Shown here one piece after another: positions 7,981 through 16,420 of a stretch of DNA of 64,000 nt. The notes beneath the pieces were generated by a model. It was not told the origin of the DNA. It was given only the letters and a program-made list of their open reading frames with translations, and searched no databases. Position numbers and translations under genes: made by a program. Within the stretch, counting starts at the first letter, position 1, and the number at the start of each line of letters is the position of its first letter. This DNA comes from Lichenicola cladoniae (lineage in GTDB: Bacteria; Pseudomonadota; Alphaproteobacteria; Acetobacterales; Acetobacteraceae): contig NZ_CP053710.1 in the NCBI RefSeq assembly GCF_013201075.1, positions 62,001 through 126,000 of the forward strand, written 5' to 3'.

Positions 7981-9122
7981 TCCGGCGGCTCCTGCTGGCG
8001 CTGCTTGCCATCCTGGCCTGCTCCACTCGGGCTGACGCGCACAGCGCCAGCAGCTCGTACCTCCATGTAGTGATGCAGAATCGGACGATGGGCGTGCAGT
8101 GGTCAATCGCCCTGCGTGACCTCGACTACGCAATCGGTCTCGATGCGGATGGCAACGGCGCGATCACCTGGGGCGAGCTGCGACAAAAGCAGGGCGCGGT
8201 TGTCGCCTACGCGATGTCGCGCCTGTCGCTGCACGCTGACGGGGATATCTGCACGCCCGGCCCGGTCACGCTGCTGGCTGACGAACTTGGCGACGGGGGC
8301 TACGCAGTGCTTCGATTTGTAGCGCAATGCAATCACCGGCCGACCCAGATCTCGGTACGCTACGGATTGATGTTCGACCTCGACCCAATGCATCGCGGGC
8401 TGCTCAACGTCATGATGTCGGGCGTGCCTCATGCGGTGGCGCTATCTCCCGGTCAGCCGGAGGCGACGTTCAACGTCACGCCCGGCTATGGCGACACCAT
8501 CCGCACCTTCTTCCTGACCGGCATGCACCATCTACTTACCGGCATCGATCACATGATGTTCGTGACCATGCTCCTAGTGCCGGCGATGTTCCACCGCCGG
8601 TTGCGCAGCCATGGGCTCGACGTGGTGCTGATCCCGGTGACGCGGTTCCGCAGCATGTTCCTGGAGTCCGTCAAGGTGCTCAGCGCGTTCACGCTGGCGC
8701 ACGGCACCACGCTCACGCTGTCAGTCCTGCACATCGTAAGCATCCCGGAACGATTAAGCGAGGCAGGGATCGCGCTGACGATCCTGATCACAGCCTTGGA
8801 CAATATCTTTCACCTCATCCCAGGGCGCCGGTGGCCGTTGGCGTTCCTGTTCGGACTGGTGCACGGACTCGGCTTCGCCACCGCACTCGGACCGCTGGCG
8901 CTACCACCAGTGGCACTCGGCGCGGCGCTGCTCTCGTTCAACTTGGGGCTGGAAGCCGCACAGGTATCGATCGCCCTCGTCGTGCTGCCGATCGGCTTCG
9001 CACTCCGCAACACGCGGATCTATCCACGACGGATCATGCCGGGCATCTCCACCGCCGTCGCCTTAGTTGCGTTCGCCTGGTTCACCGACCGCACCTTTAA
9101 CCTCGGCTTGATGCCGTTCTGA
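7977..9122 (+). CDS. HupE/UreJ-family membrane protein with an EF-hand-like loop
   Basis: A 381-residue protein with a signal peptide (MIRRLLLALLAILACSTRADA), a periplasmic N-domain of about 180 residues, then the HupE/UreJ membrane domain. The latter begins FFLTGMHHLLTGIDHMMF, whose His/Asp residues are the family's metal-site signature. Around six further helices follow, including the FLFGLVHGLGFATALG motif. HupE/UreJ proteins take up nickel or related metals. At about residues 56-67 the N-domain has DADGNGAITWGE, a good match to a calcium-binding EF-hand loop. Starts at a GTG overlapping the TPR stop. Confidence 0.85.
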   Translation: MIRRLLLALLAILACSTRADAHSASSSYLHVVMQNRTMGVQWSIALRDLDYAIGLDADGNGAITWGELRQKQGAVVAYAMSRLSLHADGDICTPGPVTLLADELGDGGYAVLRFVAQCNHRPTQISVRYGLMFDLDPMHRGLLNVMMSGVPHAVALSPGQPEATFNVTPGYGDTIRTFFLTGMHHLLTGIDHMMFVTMLLVPAMFHRRLRSHGLDVVLIPVTRFRSMFLESVKVLSAFTLAHGTTLTLSVLHIVSIPERLSEAGIALTILITALDNIFHLIPGRRWPLAFLFGLVHGLGFATALGPLALPPVALGAALLSFNLGLEAAQVSIALVVLPIGFALRNTRIYPRRIMPGISTAVALVAFAWFTDRTFNLGLMPF

Positions 9123-9306
9123 TAGTCACGGTGGCTAGAATTTGCGTATGAGATGAAGTATCCAGAGACGCGTAACCGAGCAATTGGCAACGGGCGTGAA
9201 TAGCGTCGCCAAGATGACAAAGCTACCCGATTCACCAACGACACAGCCAAAAAACTGGGCACGCGGAGCGCACAGTGCCGCGCGCTGGCGTTGGCGCATG
9301 GATCGC

Positions 9307-10348
9307 TTAGTAGGTTTGGACCACCCTACCCGCGGTGATGTTAGGATGCGTGAACGAGACAGGCTTGGCTGTTCGGATCATGCGATTGAGCGCGCTGATG
9401 GCGATGGCGACCTCACCCTGCTGGCCATCAGCTGACCGGGCTCGCAGCTTCGGGCCAACGCTGTGCTTGTAGCGACCGATCGCGGTCTCTACGAGACTGC
9501 GGCGGCCATAGCCGGTAGCTTCTCTGTCAGGCCATGCGGCCTTTCTCGGCGATCAGTCGGACATGGCGGTCGCGAGCCGACAGGCCGCCGGCGCGGGTAA
9601 GGGTTTCGTTCGCGGCAATTCTCGACGTGGCGCGCGGCGGGATGACGATGTTGGGCGGCGGATCGCGCTGGCGCAGGGAAGCCGCCCGGTAGACGGACAC
9701 ACCGTCATGGGCCCCGTCAGCGATCACGCTGGCGATCGGTGTCTCCACCGTTGCCGGCAGGCTCGGCACCGCAGTGATGTCACCCACATCGGGATCGGTC
9801 AGGATGTGCGCCACGATCTCGCCGGTCCCGACATCGACGCCCAAATGCATCTTTTGCCATTGTCGCGGAGTGCGGCCGTGCTTCTCGCCGTTCCATTCGC
9901 CCTGGCCGAACGTCTGCAGTCCGGTGCTATCGAGCACGACATGTATCGGCCTGTCGTGCCGCAGGGTCCGCGGCTGGCGCCCGGCGAACGCCCGGCCGCG
10001 ACGGCTGAGCGTGGTATGGTCCGGCACCGACAGATCCAGGCTCAGAAAACGCAGCACCGAGCGTGCGAAGCCTTCGGCCTGGCGCAGCGCCAGATGGAAC
10101 ACAACTCGTAACGTGAGCACCAACTCGATGGCCATATCCGTGTAGAGAGGCTGGCCACCGCGCGTCGTCCGACGTGAGGCAGTCCATCCGGACAGCGCCG
10201 CCTCGTCCAACCAGAGCGTCAGGTCACCGCGTCGCCGCAGGCCCGCTTTATAGGAAGGCCAGTTCGCCACCCGCCGCCGCTGCTTTAAGATGCAATGGCG
10301 GCGGGCGGCATTGTGCTTGAACGACATGCCCGTCACGTAGCCGGGCAA
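9307..10348 (-). pseudogene. IS5-family transposase, frameshifted near the 3' end
   Basis: The main frame (10348 to 9527) is a DDE transposase of the IS5 type. It has an N-terminal DUF4096-like region, VLDSTGLQTFGQGEW with the first Asp, and ASVIADGAHD with the second. After KGRMA it meets a TGA at 9527. The conserved C-terminus (YGRRSLVETAIGRYKHSVG, with the catalytic Glu, to HPNITAG) continues in another frame to a stop at 9307. One indel near 9530-9545 explains this. I could not find matching terminal repeats, so element borders are not given. Confidence 0.8.
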
Positions 10349-10368
10349 ACCACATCACGTCACCTGTA

Positions 10369-10551
10369 CTATCCACGCATCAACGCCTCGTAGGCCTGTT
10401 TCGGTTCGGGCATCCTGAAATCAACCGCGGATAGGGTGATCCAAACCCAGTAGACGATCCATGCACCAACGCCCTTTGCCGCTGCGTTCGCGTCCACGGT
10501 GGGGACAGGGACTAAAGCTTCTAAACGATCGACTTTGCGCTGCGCCGCCAT
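10369..10551 (-). CDS. Small hypothetical protein (60 aa)
   Basis: MAAQRKVDRLEALVPVPTVD followed by a single hydrophobic stretch (GVGAWIVYWVWITLSAVDF) and a polar tail. The composition is plausible for a one-helix membrane peptide. There are no homologues I recognise and no operon partner. It lies between the IS5 remnant and the mscL upstream region. Confidence 0.3.
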   Translation of the reverse strand: MAAQRKVDRLEALVPVPTVDANAAAKGVGAWIVYWVWITLSAVDFRMPEPKQAYEALMRG

Positions 10552-10896
10552 AATCAGATGCCTCTAAGGCCAGGAAATCACAGCGAATGCTCGATAAGGT
10601 GTTATTATCGCTCCCAAAGCTTTGAGCTGTTATCCCTCCCGCGCGCGGAAGTAATGCAACTGCGCGTGCCTAGTAGGACATCAGCTGTTTACGTCGTCGT
10701 CCACCTATTCAAACGATACAGACGTAACAGCCGGCAAGCCTACGGCTCCAGCGTTTCCTTGCTTCAAGCGACAACGCAGTTAGATAACTTCGTGCTCTGA
10801 CCAAGCCAACATCCTTTGCGTTTGTCCAGTTTTGGCGTCATCGTCTCAGTAAGGCGTATCGGAAGACGCCTGTAGAGCAGCACACTGGAGCATGAC
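10552..10896. other. Upstream region of mscL, no gene seen
   Basis: The 80-codon frame on the plus strand at 10558-10800 looks like a chance ORF. The final part presumably carries the mscL promoter. I see no confident -35/-10 pair, but a purine-rich GGAGCATGAC precedes the mscL ATG. Confidence 0.4.
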
Positions 10897-11373
10897 ATGG
10901 CCTTAAAGGTTACAGCACTACACACGCCCGGCTGGATAGGCGAATTTCGCGCTTTTATCATGCGGGGCAATGTAGTCGATTTGGCAGTCGGAATCATCAT
11001 CGGCGCATCGCTTACCACTATCGTGCAGAGTTTAGTCAAGGATATCTTCACACCGTTGATCGGCTTGCTCGTAGGCAACATCGACTTCTCGGACATCTTC
11101 TTCACCCTTAAAGGTGAGCATTACAAGACGCTGGTAGAAGCGCAAAAGGCCGGGGTGCCAACGGTCAATGTTGGCATCTTTCTCAACGCTGTGATCCAAT
11201 TCCTTATCGTTGGGCTGGTGATCTTCTGGGTGGTAAAACTGTTAACTCGGATGCACGTGACCCAAGCTGCAAAGACCGCGGTGGCAGAGCCAACTCCAAG
11301 TGAATTGCTCCTGATGGAAATCCGTGACCTCATGGCTCAGACCGCAGGAAGAGTGCCGAAGCCAAACCAATGA
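10897..11373 (+). CDS. mscL: Large-conductance mechanosensitive channel MscL
   Basis: A 158-residue protein with the MscL signature near its N-terminus (FRAFIMRGNVVDLAVGIIIG), where the first transmembrane helix lines the pore. A periplasmic loop and the second helix (NAVIQFLIVGLVIFWVVKLL) follow, then a C-terminal cytoplasmic helix (PSELLLMEIRDLM). MscL forms a pentameric emergency valve that opens under hypoosmotic membrane tension. About 20 residues longer than the E. coli protein, mainly at the N-terminus and in the periplasmic loop. It stands as a single gene. Confidence 0.97.
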   Translation: MALKVTALHTPGWIGEFRAFIMRGNVVDLAVGIIIGASLTTIVQSLVKDIFTPLIGLLVGNIDFSDIFFTLKGEHYKTLVEAQKAGVPTVNVGIFLNAVIQFLIVGLVIFWVVKLLTRMHVTQAAKTAVAEPTPSELLLMEIRDLMAQTAGRVPKPNQ

Positions 11374-11518
11374 CTACTCTATAAACTAGAGTGATATCCA
11401 ATTGGCATCGTGGCCAGTAGTGTCTCCCGGAGTGCGGGGTCGTTATTCCCAAACTGGAGTAACGAATGCTGTCGTATAAATGATTTGCATTTGTCTGTAT
11501 CTGTCCCAGATGACAGGC

Positions 11519-11926
11519 ATGCCCTCATCTCTCCAAAGCTTCACCATCTCCTGCATTCTTCTAATTGTAGGCGCTACAGCAGCACAGGCGCATGGTCATC
11601 GGCATCGTCAGTTACATGCGAACCACCACAGTCATCGCCTCGCTACTAACAACACAGCCAGCTTCTACGGTTGGCGCCAACGAGGGCATCGAATGGCGAA
11701 CGGAAAACGGTTCGATCCTTTGGCGATGACTGCAGCCAGTCGGACGCTACCCCTGGGCACCACGGTCCGTGTGACGAACTTGGAGAACCACCGGAATGCG
11801 CTGGTGCTGGTGACCGATCGCGTAGGTCGCCGCGGCCGGGCGCTCGACCTCAGCCTAGGCGCTGCACGGCATCTCGGGATGCAGAAGCAGGGTCTCGCGC
11901 GAGTGCGGATCCAGCGGATCTCTTAA
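11519..11926 (+). CDS. RlpA-like double-psi beta-barrel protein, catalytic residues altered
   Basis: From the chosen ATG there is a signal peptide (SCILLIVGATAAQAHG), a His-rich linker (HGHRHRQLHANHHSHR) and an RlpA-like DPBB domain (ASFYGWRQRGHRMANGKRFD, LPLGTTVRVTNL, VTDRVGRRGRALDLS). RlpA proteins act on peptidoglycan at septa. In catalytically active RlpA I recall an acidic residue, His and Asp; here the motifs read NGKRFD and TAASRTLP, so Lys and Ser replace the first two. This suggests a glycan-binding rather than cleaving role. No C-terminal SPOR domain. Upstream in-frame starts exist at 11480 and 11510. Confidence 0.85.
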   Translation: MPSSLQSFTISCILLIVGATAAQAHGHRHRQLHANHHSHRLATNNTASFYGWRQRGHRMANGKRFDPLAMTAASRTLPLGTTVRVTNLENHRNALVLVTDRVGRRGRALDLSLGAARHLGMQKQGLARVRIQRIS

Positions 11927-11978
11927 AAAGAGTCGAGGACTCTTGCCGCCGACGGTCGTTTAGCGTCGAATCGTCTCC

Positions 11979-12239
11979 ATGAGATGGCGCTCGCGTGGGA
12001 TAATCGAGGATGGACGGCAAATGCTGCTCCGCTTGCCCATGCGCATTGCCTGGCTGCAGAAGGCCCGTGAGGCAGTCGCTCGGACTACGGTAGGGGTGCT
12101 GCGGGTCGCCAAGACGCCGTGGCGTGTGTGGGACGGCTTCCTTGACGGGGAGCCAGTCGCCGGTGGCTACAGCCTTGATGAAGCCATGGCCAAGCTTGAG
12201 ACATTCGCTCGATGGCGGATGGGTGAGCAGCCAAGCTAA
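11979..12239 (+). CDS. Hypothetical protein (86 aa)
   Basis: The C-terminal half (VWDGFLDGEPVAGGYSLDEA, then AKLETFARWRMG) looks like real coding sequence, a beta-hairpin followed by an amphipathic helix. The N-terminal half is basic (MLLRLPMRIAWLQKAREAV). An internal ATG at 12021 is an equally good start and would give 72 residues. No recognised domain. It lies 53 bp after the RlpA-like gene on the same strand and may be co-transcribed with it. Confidence 0.45.
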   Translation: MRWRSRGIIEDGRQMLLRLPMRIAWLQKAREAVARTTVGVLRVAKTPWRVWDGFLDGEPVAGGYSLDEAMAKLETFARWRMGEQPS

Positions 12240-12337
12240 ATAGGCGCTCAGACCAGCGTGTAGGCAGGGTAGGGGCTGCCCTCGAAACTTACCTGTAGCC
12301 GCGGCCTTTGCAATCGGTGCTCTACAAGGACACCGCC

Positions 12338-12993
12338 ATGTGCAATCTGTATTCGATCACCAAGGGTCAGCAGGCGATCCGCGACCTGACCAGGGCGATG
12401 TTCGACAGCACCGGTAACCTGCCTTCAATGCCAGGCGTCTTCCCCGACTACGCGGCGCCGATCGTTCGCAACACGCCCGCCGGTCGGGAGTTGACCCTGG
12501 CGCGCTGGGGTATGCCGTCGCCAGCCTTTGCACTGAAGGGCCGGAAAACCGACCCTGGCGTGACCAACGTGCGCAACACGACGTCCCCCCACTGGCGGCG
12601 CTGGTTGGGATCGAGAGCCGGTGCGTGGTGCCGTTCACCAGCTTCTCTGAGCACGAGGCCCTACCGGACGGAACAAAGCCGCCGATCTGGTTCGCGCGGA
12701 ATGAGACCAGGCCGCTCGCCTGCTTCGCGGGCATTTGGACCCGCTGGACCTCGGTGCGGAGTGTAAAGGAGGGCGAGACCACCAACGACCTGTTCGCCTT
12801 CTTGACCACAGAGCCGAATGTGCTGGTCGGTACCTACCATCCCAAAGCGATGCCGGTGATCCTAACGACCCAGGGCGAAATCGACGCGTGGATGACAGCG
12901 CCAGCACCGGTTGCGCTGGTGCTACAGCGACCATTGCCGGATGGGGCGCTAGTCGTAGTGGCTCGCGGGACCAAACAAGATGGAGCGGAATAG
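12338..12993 (+). pseudogene. SOS-response-associated peptidase (SRAP/YedK-HMCES), frameshifted
   Basis: Begins MCNLYSITKGQQAI, so the catalytic Cys at position 2 of the SRAP family is present. Family function: forming a thiazolidine crosslink to abasic sites in single-stranded DNA. The frame is good through VTNVRNTTSPHWRRWLG near 12610; the homologous continuation then lies one frame over (IESRCVVPFTSFSEHE onward to TYHPKAMPVILTT, which carries the active-site His). A single-base deletion around 12608-12612 explains this. The product as written is truncated and lacks the Glu and His active-site residues, so it is likely inactive unless the base is a sequencing error. Confidence 0.85.
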
Positions 12994-13268
12994 AACTTCT
13001 CTTAACATTATTATCGACTAAATAGTAAAGATCGAGGCGCGTCTGGATCAGAGTGGGAAATAAGGCGTGGCATATTTTCTACTGACCAGCATATTTAGCC
13101 CAATGCATTAAATGAAAATTATACTCCACAATCCGTTCACGCGGCAGATGTGTTATTTGAGCAGCAGAAGCTAACAAGAGCCGTTCTCAACTTCCGTTTC
13201 CAGCAGCCGCTGCACAACTAGTTTACTGAGAATAAGGTTGTCAAATTAGGGTAAAGCTACAACTAATC

Positions 13269-14063
13269 TCACGAAAGACGATGGGGGATTTGAGTGGCCA
13301 ACTGACGAGCACAGGCGGTTTCATAGATTAAATGATCAATCACCGTGAGCTCGGCAATCAGATCAAGTGAGGATTGGGTAAATCTTTCAACCGCTTGATT
13401 GTAGGTAGCAACATTTTCACGGGGAATTTCGTCGGCGGATGTTGAGGCGAAAGAGAATGTGTGTTCAACTTGTTTCATAAATGCTGAAATACTACTCGTC
13501 GTGCCTAGGACATCTATACGGTCTAAAGCGGCCAGCGCCTGCTCACGAACGTAGATCTTATCAAATAAATACCGCATGTCCTCCGACGTCGTAGACAGCT
13601 TATATTGCTTCTCCGGTGACAGATCGAGCCGATTCGAGAAGTGCCACATGTTAAACCCAGAGGGCACTAGGTACCGTGCCTGGAAGTTCTCGATCATTGG
13701 CCAATTTTGTTGGTCCTGAACAAAGACGTCGAACGATTGTTGGCTAACACGCCAGTGGCTGGGATGGGCGGTGTCTCGGTGAACATGGAGGTAATGCGAC
13801 AGCGTTCGTTGCACGGGATCGCGTAAAACAGTTATTGTGCGTAAATCTGTCTCGAGATATCGATCGAGATCGATCCCAAAGTGTCCGGTAAATACCTTGA
13901 AGGAAGCTAGATCACGCCGATCGAGTTGAACAAGCTGATCCCATAACTGTGCGGAGCATAGAGCACCTTCCGGCACATGCCTTGTCAGCCAGTGCCTGAC
14001 TGATGTTCCTGCTGTCTTAGGGATATGAAGAAAATAGATCGGCTGATCATTAGGTTCACCCAT
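13269..14063 (-). CDS. Sulfotransferase-family protein
   Basis: A 264-residue protein with the 5'-phosphosulfate-binding motif near the N-terminus (YFLHIPKTAGTSVR) and the 3'-phosphate motif (TITVLRDPVQRTLSHY, about residues 78-93). This marks a Sulfotransfer_2-type PAPS-dependent carbohydrate sulfotransferase. No signal peptide, so cytoplasmic use on a surface-glycan precursor or lipid-linked sugar is likely. The gene and the roughly 300 bp downstream are visibly AT-richer than their surroundings, pointing to separate acquisition. No glycan-synthesis neighbours; the acceptor is unknown. Confidence 0.85.
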   Translation of the reverse strand: MGEPNDQPIYFLHIPKTAGTSVRHWLTRHVPEGALCSAQLWDQLVQLDRRDLASFKVFTGHFGIDLDRYLETDLRTITVLRDPVQRTLSHYLHVHRDTAHPSHWRVSQQSFDVFVQDQQNWPMIENFQARYLVPSGFNMWHFSNRLDLSPEKQYKLSTTSEDMRYLFDKIYVREQALAALDRIDVLGTTSSISAFMKQVEHTFSFASTSADEIPRENVATYNQAVERFTQSSLDLIAELTVIDHLIYETACARQLATQIPHRLS

Positions 14064-14257
14064 CTTGTTACTCCAGTTCTCTTAGCTGACCTTAGCCTAG
14101 ACAAGATGTCGGCCGTTGCAACCCGAGCAGCGCGCCGCTCCGATTGCGAGTGCAGCTCGGTAGGTGGCGTCAAGCTTGAGTGACCGTCCCAGGGCTTTGC
14201 GGTTAAACAGACCGCTCGGAAGGTCAGCGTTTAACGTCAATCCCCAGTCTCGCGCGC

Positions 14258-14464
14258 TCATCCAGGTATTCCCCGCCTGCCTTTGGTGCGCAACTCGTGG
14301 GCCCGGCGCCGGAACTTCTCTCCCATGATTGGCTCCCCTCGGGCTCTGGCTGCATCAGCAAAGCGGGTGAGGACTCTTGCCACATCGAGCAGCTGTGCCG
14401 GCGACAGCAGGCCTGGTGGCGCCGTTCGGAAACCCTGGGGCAGGGCGCGCTTGTCGTGGGTCAT
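14258..14464 (-). CDS. Small helical hypothetical, last gene of ProQ operon (68 aa)
   Basis: The frame MTHDKRALPQGFRTAPPGLL is followed by an amphipathic helix (LLDVARVLTRFADAARARG) and a basic tail. It starts 4 bp after the stop of the preceding 66-residue gene on the same strand, so it belongs to the same transcript as the ProQ gene. Highly basic and probably helical; nucleic-acid or protein binding is possible but unproven. Confidence 0.6.
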   Translation of the reverse strand: MTHDKRALPQGFRTAPPGLLSPAQLLDVARVLTRFADAARARGEPIMGEKFRRRAHELRTKGRRGIPG

Positions 14465-14468
14465 GCTT

Positions 14469-14669
14469 TCAGGTCATCGCCGCTGTACGTTTGCTACGCC
14501 TGCGCTCGACCATAGCCCGAGCCTCAGCCAGGATCTCGTCTGCGCGGTCAAGGAAGTGGGTCATCTCCGTTTCAGTCTGGGCATGCCGGGCGGCATGGCG
14601 GCGAAGCTCGATCGCTACCTTGAGCAGTTCGTCTGAGGTAAAGGCGGGGAGGGCGCATTCTCTACTCAT
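14469..14669 (-). CDS. Small helical hypothetical (66 aa)
   Basis: The start overlaps the previous stop (ATGA at 14666-14669). The protein is almost entirely helical and charged (SDELLKVAIELRRHAARHA, then FLDRADEILAEARAMVERR), suggesting a coiled-coil or helical-bundle adaptor. It resembles the next gene (14258-14464) in size and layout, perhaps an ancient duplicate, but identity is too low to judge by eye. No family recognised. Confidence 0.6.
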   Translation of the reverse strand: MSRECALPAFTSDELLKVAIELRRHAARHAQTETEMTHFLDRADEILAEARAMVERRRSKRTAAMT

Positions 14670-14962
14670 CGGTAAGAAAAACCTTCCAGCACGGTCCCAT
14701 CCGTAATCGCCCCCCAGGTCAGTGGGTCACCGGGTCGGAGCGGACCACGACCCTCAGCTGCTGGTGGTGGATCCCGCGGCTGGCTTCGTCCCACCTGTAC
14801 CGGCTTCGGATCGGGCACTCCCAGGCATCGGGCGACGTGATACTGGCAGGACTTCGCGGTGGTACCGATCCGCGAGCCGATATCGTCCCACGATAAGCCG
14901 GCAGCCCGACCATCCAGGATAAGGCGGTCCTCTTCGGCGGTGAAGGTGCGATGCGAGCTCAT
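14666..14962 (-). CDS. SANT/Myb-like or GcrA-like helix-turn-helix protein (98 aa)
   Basis: The ATG overlaps the ProQ stop (ATGA at 14959-14962). The first 45 residues (FTAEEDRLILDGRAAGLSWD, then DIGSRIGTTAKSCQYHVARC) form a Myb/SANT-like tri-helix, as also found in GcrA-type regulators: an acidic first helix, a Trp in helix 2 and a recognition helix. The rest is Pro-rich and disordered. Likely a small DNA-binding regulator translated with ProQ. A longer upstream frame exists but overlaps ProQ heavily and is not favoured. Confidence 0.6.
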   Translation of the reverse strand: MSSHRTFTAEEDRLILDGRAAGLSWDDIGSRIGTTAKSCQYHVARCLGVPDPKPVQVGRSQPRDPPPAAEGRGPLRPGDPLTWGAITDGTVLEGFSYR

Positions 14963-15600
14963 GACGGCACCTGAGCACACATCGTGCCCAGCTGTTGCCG
15001 TGCCCGCTGGCGATGCTCCTGAGACGGAACACCTGCCGGACTGCCATCGAGGTTCCTGCGTTCCTCGCCGCCGGCCAAGGCGCTGAGGTAGCCGACCGAC
15101 GTCACCCACCGATGAACGGCGCGCCTGATCGCGGTGGTGGTGACGCCCTTTCCCATGCCGGCCCGGATTTGCACGGTGACGCCGATTGCCAGGGGCACCG
15201 GATCGGTGAACACGGCCGGCCAGTGGCGCAGTAGGCGCCGCATGACCTTGTCGACCTGCCGGCTGCGCTTTCGCCGCGCACGGGCCGTCTCCTGCTTCTG
15301 CAGCCACAGATTGGCGGCTACTCTGGCCTGTCGGGCGACGAAGCCTGCTTGAGCCCATGATGGGGCAAGCGCGGTGCCGGTGATCATCACGGCGACGTCG
15401 TCTTGTGCTTCCCGTTGCCCGCTGCCGACCTCGCGATGATACAGGTAGGCGGCGACGGGGAAGGGCATGCCATCGCGCATTTGCTCGTCGCATCGCAACC
15501 ACGAGGTGGCTGTTTCGGGAACCATCTTCCGGAGAATGTCTGCCACCGCCGGCGACGGCCGATCGATCGGATCACGCACAGCCTCAACAAGGCCGCTCAC
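14959..15600 (-). CDS. ProQ/FinO-family RNA chaperone
   Basis: A 213-residue protein. The C-terminal 100 residues carry the ProQ/FinO fold: LLRHWPAVFTDPVPLAIGV, IRRAVHRWVTSVGYLSAL and EERRNLDGSPAGVPSQEHRQ match the family's order of conserved elements. These proteins bind structured RNA and pair small RNAs with targets; plasmid versions such as FinO control conjugation or copy number. The N-terminal 110 residues are helical and basic (ARARRKRSRQVDKVMRR). GTG start overlapping the upstream gene by 4 bp (GTGA), so coupled. Called from motif order by eye. Confidence 0.8.
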   Translation of the reverse strand: MSGLVEAVRDPIDRPSPAVADILRKMVPETATSWLRCDEQMRDGMPFPVAAYLYHREVGSGQREAQDDVAVMITGTALAPSWAQAGFVARQARVAANLWLQKQETARARRKRSRQVDKVMRRLLRHWPAVFTDPVPLAIGVTVQIRAGMGKGVTTTAIRRAVHRWVTSVGYLSALAGGEERRNLDGSPAGVPSQEHRQRARQQLGTMCAQVPS

Positions 15601-16016
15601 GACACGCCCTCGGCGTCATCGCCAAACGCCACGATAGACCGGCCATTCGTATCGATCAGCGTCGGGACGAGGTGAATCAGGTCGACCGCGAGCGACCTAA
15701 GCAATTCCACCTCCATGCTGGCGGTCATGATGCAGTTCTTGGCTGCGAGCGCCGCCCTGGCCTTCTGCAGCAAGCCCTCCCAAGTAGTCGCGTGGAGCTC
15801 GGCCAACGTCACGACCGCATCGCGCTTCGCCTTCAAGGCCTCAGATAGGCAGCGCGCGCGCTTTTGGTATTGGTCACGGTCGAATCCGACATATTCGATC
15901 CGGCGGACAAAAGCCTCCGCATTGTCAGCCCCGATCACGTCGCGACAGATCGACAGCAATTCCACATCCCGTCGTGCGGGGGTCTCATCCGGACCGCTGC
16001 ATATCTCCGCTGGCAA
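15597..16016 (-). CDS. Hypothetical protein in ProQ operon (139 aa)
   Basis: TTG start at 16016 inside the end of the preceding gene (32-bp overlap) and a stop overlapping the ProQ start. Largely helical (AEAFVRRIEYVGFDRDQYQK, then KRDAVVTLAELHATTWEGLL). No domain recognised. The tight packing and retained frame despite the upstream IS argue for a real gene. An alternative start further in is possible because the TTG is weakly supported. Confidence 0.6.
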   Translation of the reverse strand: MPAEICSGPDETPARRDVELLSICRDVIGADNAEAFVRRIEYVGFDRDQYQKRARCLSEALKAKRDAVVTLAELHATTWEGLLQKARAALAAKNCIMTASMEVELLRSLAVDLIHLVPTLIDTNGRSIVAFGDDAEGVS

Positions 16017-16271
16017 GTGCCGCCACCAGCAGCAGCCTCACGTCGTCCATGCCAGTTGACGCTTCGTCTGGTTGCTTGGCGATCTGGCCCAGTTGTTCCA
16101 CTGCCCAAGCCACGGCGCGCCCAGCGCCGCCGAGCTGTCTCGGTTCGATTCCTGACCCGGTGGGTGGAATCGCGACCGTGCCCCGGTGTCCTTCATATCG
16201 AACGCGATGGTAGGTCGTGTGGCCATTGATGGTAGTTGGTCTCTCGCCAATGTGGGCAATTGGCGCAAACT
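15985..16271 (-). pseudogene. 113-aa hypothetical of the ProQ operon, 3' part (split by IS21 element)
   Basis: This is the downstream piece of a gene whose first 20 codons lie at 18920-18980. Joining across the IS and removing one CAAACT gives a perfect frame starting MTAKTGKGSKSAGEAAGWKF and continuing APIAHIGERPTTINGHTTYH to the stop at 15985. The C-terminal part has a helix (AVAWAVEQLGQIA). Function unknown. With the IS in place the protein cannot be made from its native start, and the downstream operon loses its promoter unless the IS supplies one. Confidence 0.85.
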
Positions 16272-16420
16272 TGCGGATTCCGACGATGCCGCTCGGGTAT
16301 TCCGAGCATGTATTGCGCACCGTTCCGATTTGATGCCGCCCATCATTCCGATCTGATGGTGCCCAGGATGGTGTTGTCTCGCGGGTCGATTTCGCTCATG
16401 TCATAGGGGTGCGGGTGGGG

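Noticed and set aside
8327-9100. 257-codon frame inside the HupE-like gene
   Set aside because: Arg/His/Pro-rich shadow of a GC-rich gene in another frame.
14666-15502. Long minus-strand frame overlapping proQ
   Set aside because: Only its C-terminal 98 codons, starting at an ATG coupled to proQ, look like protein; the rest is a shadow of proQ.
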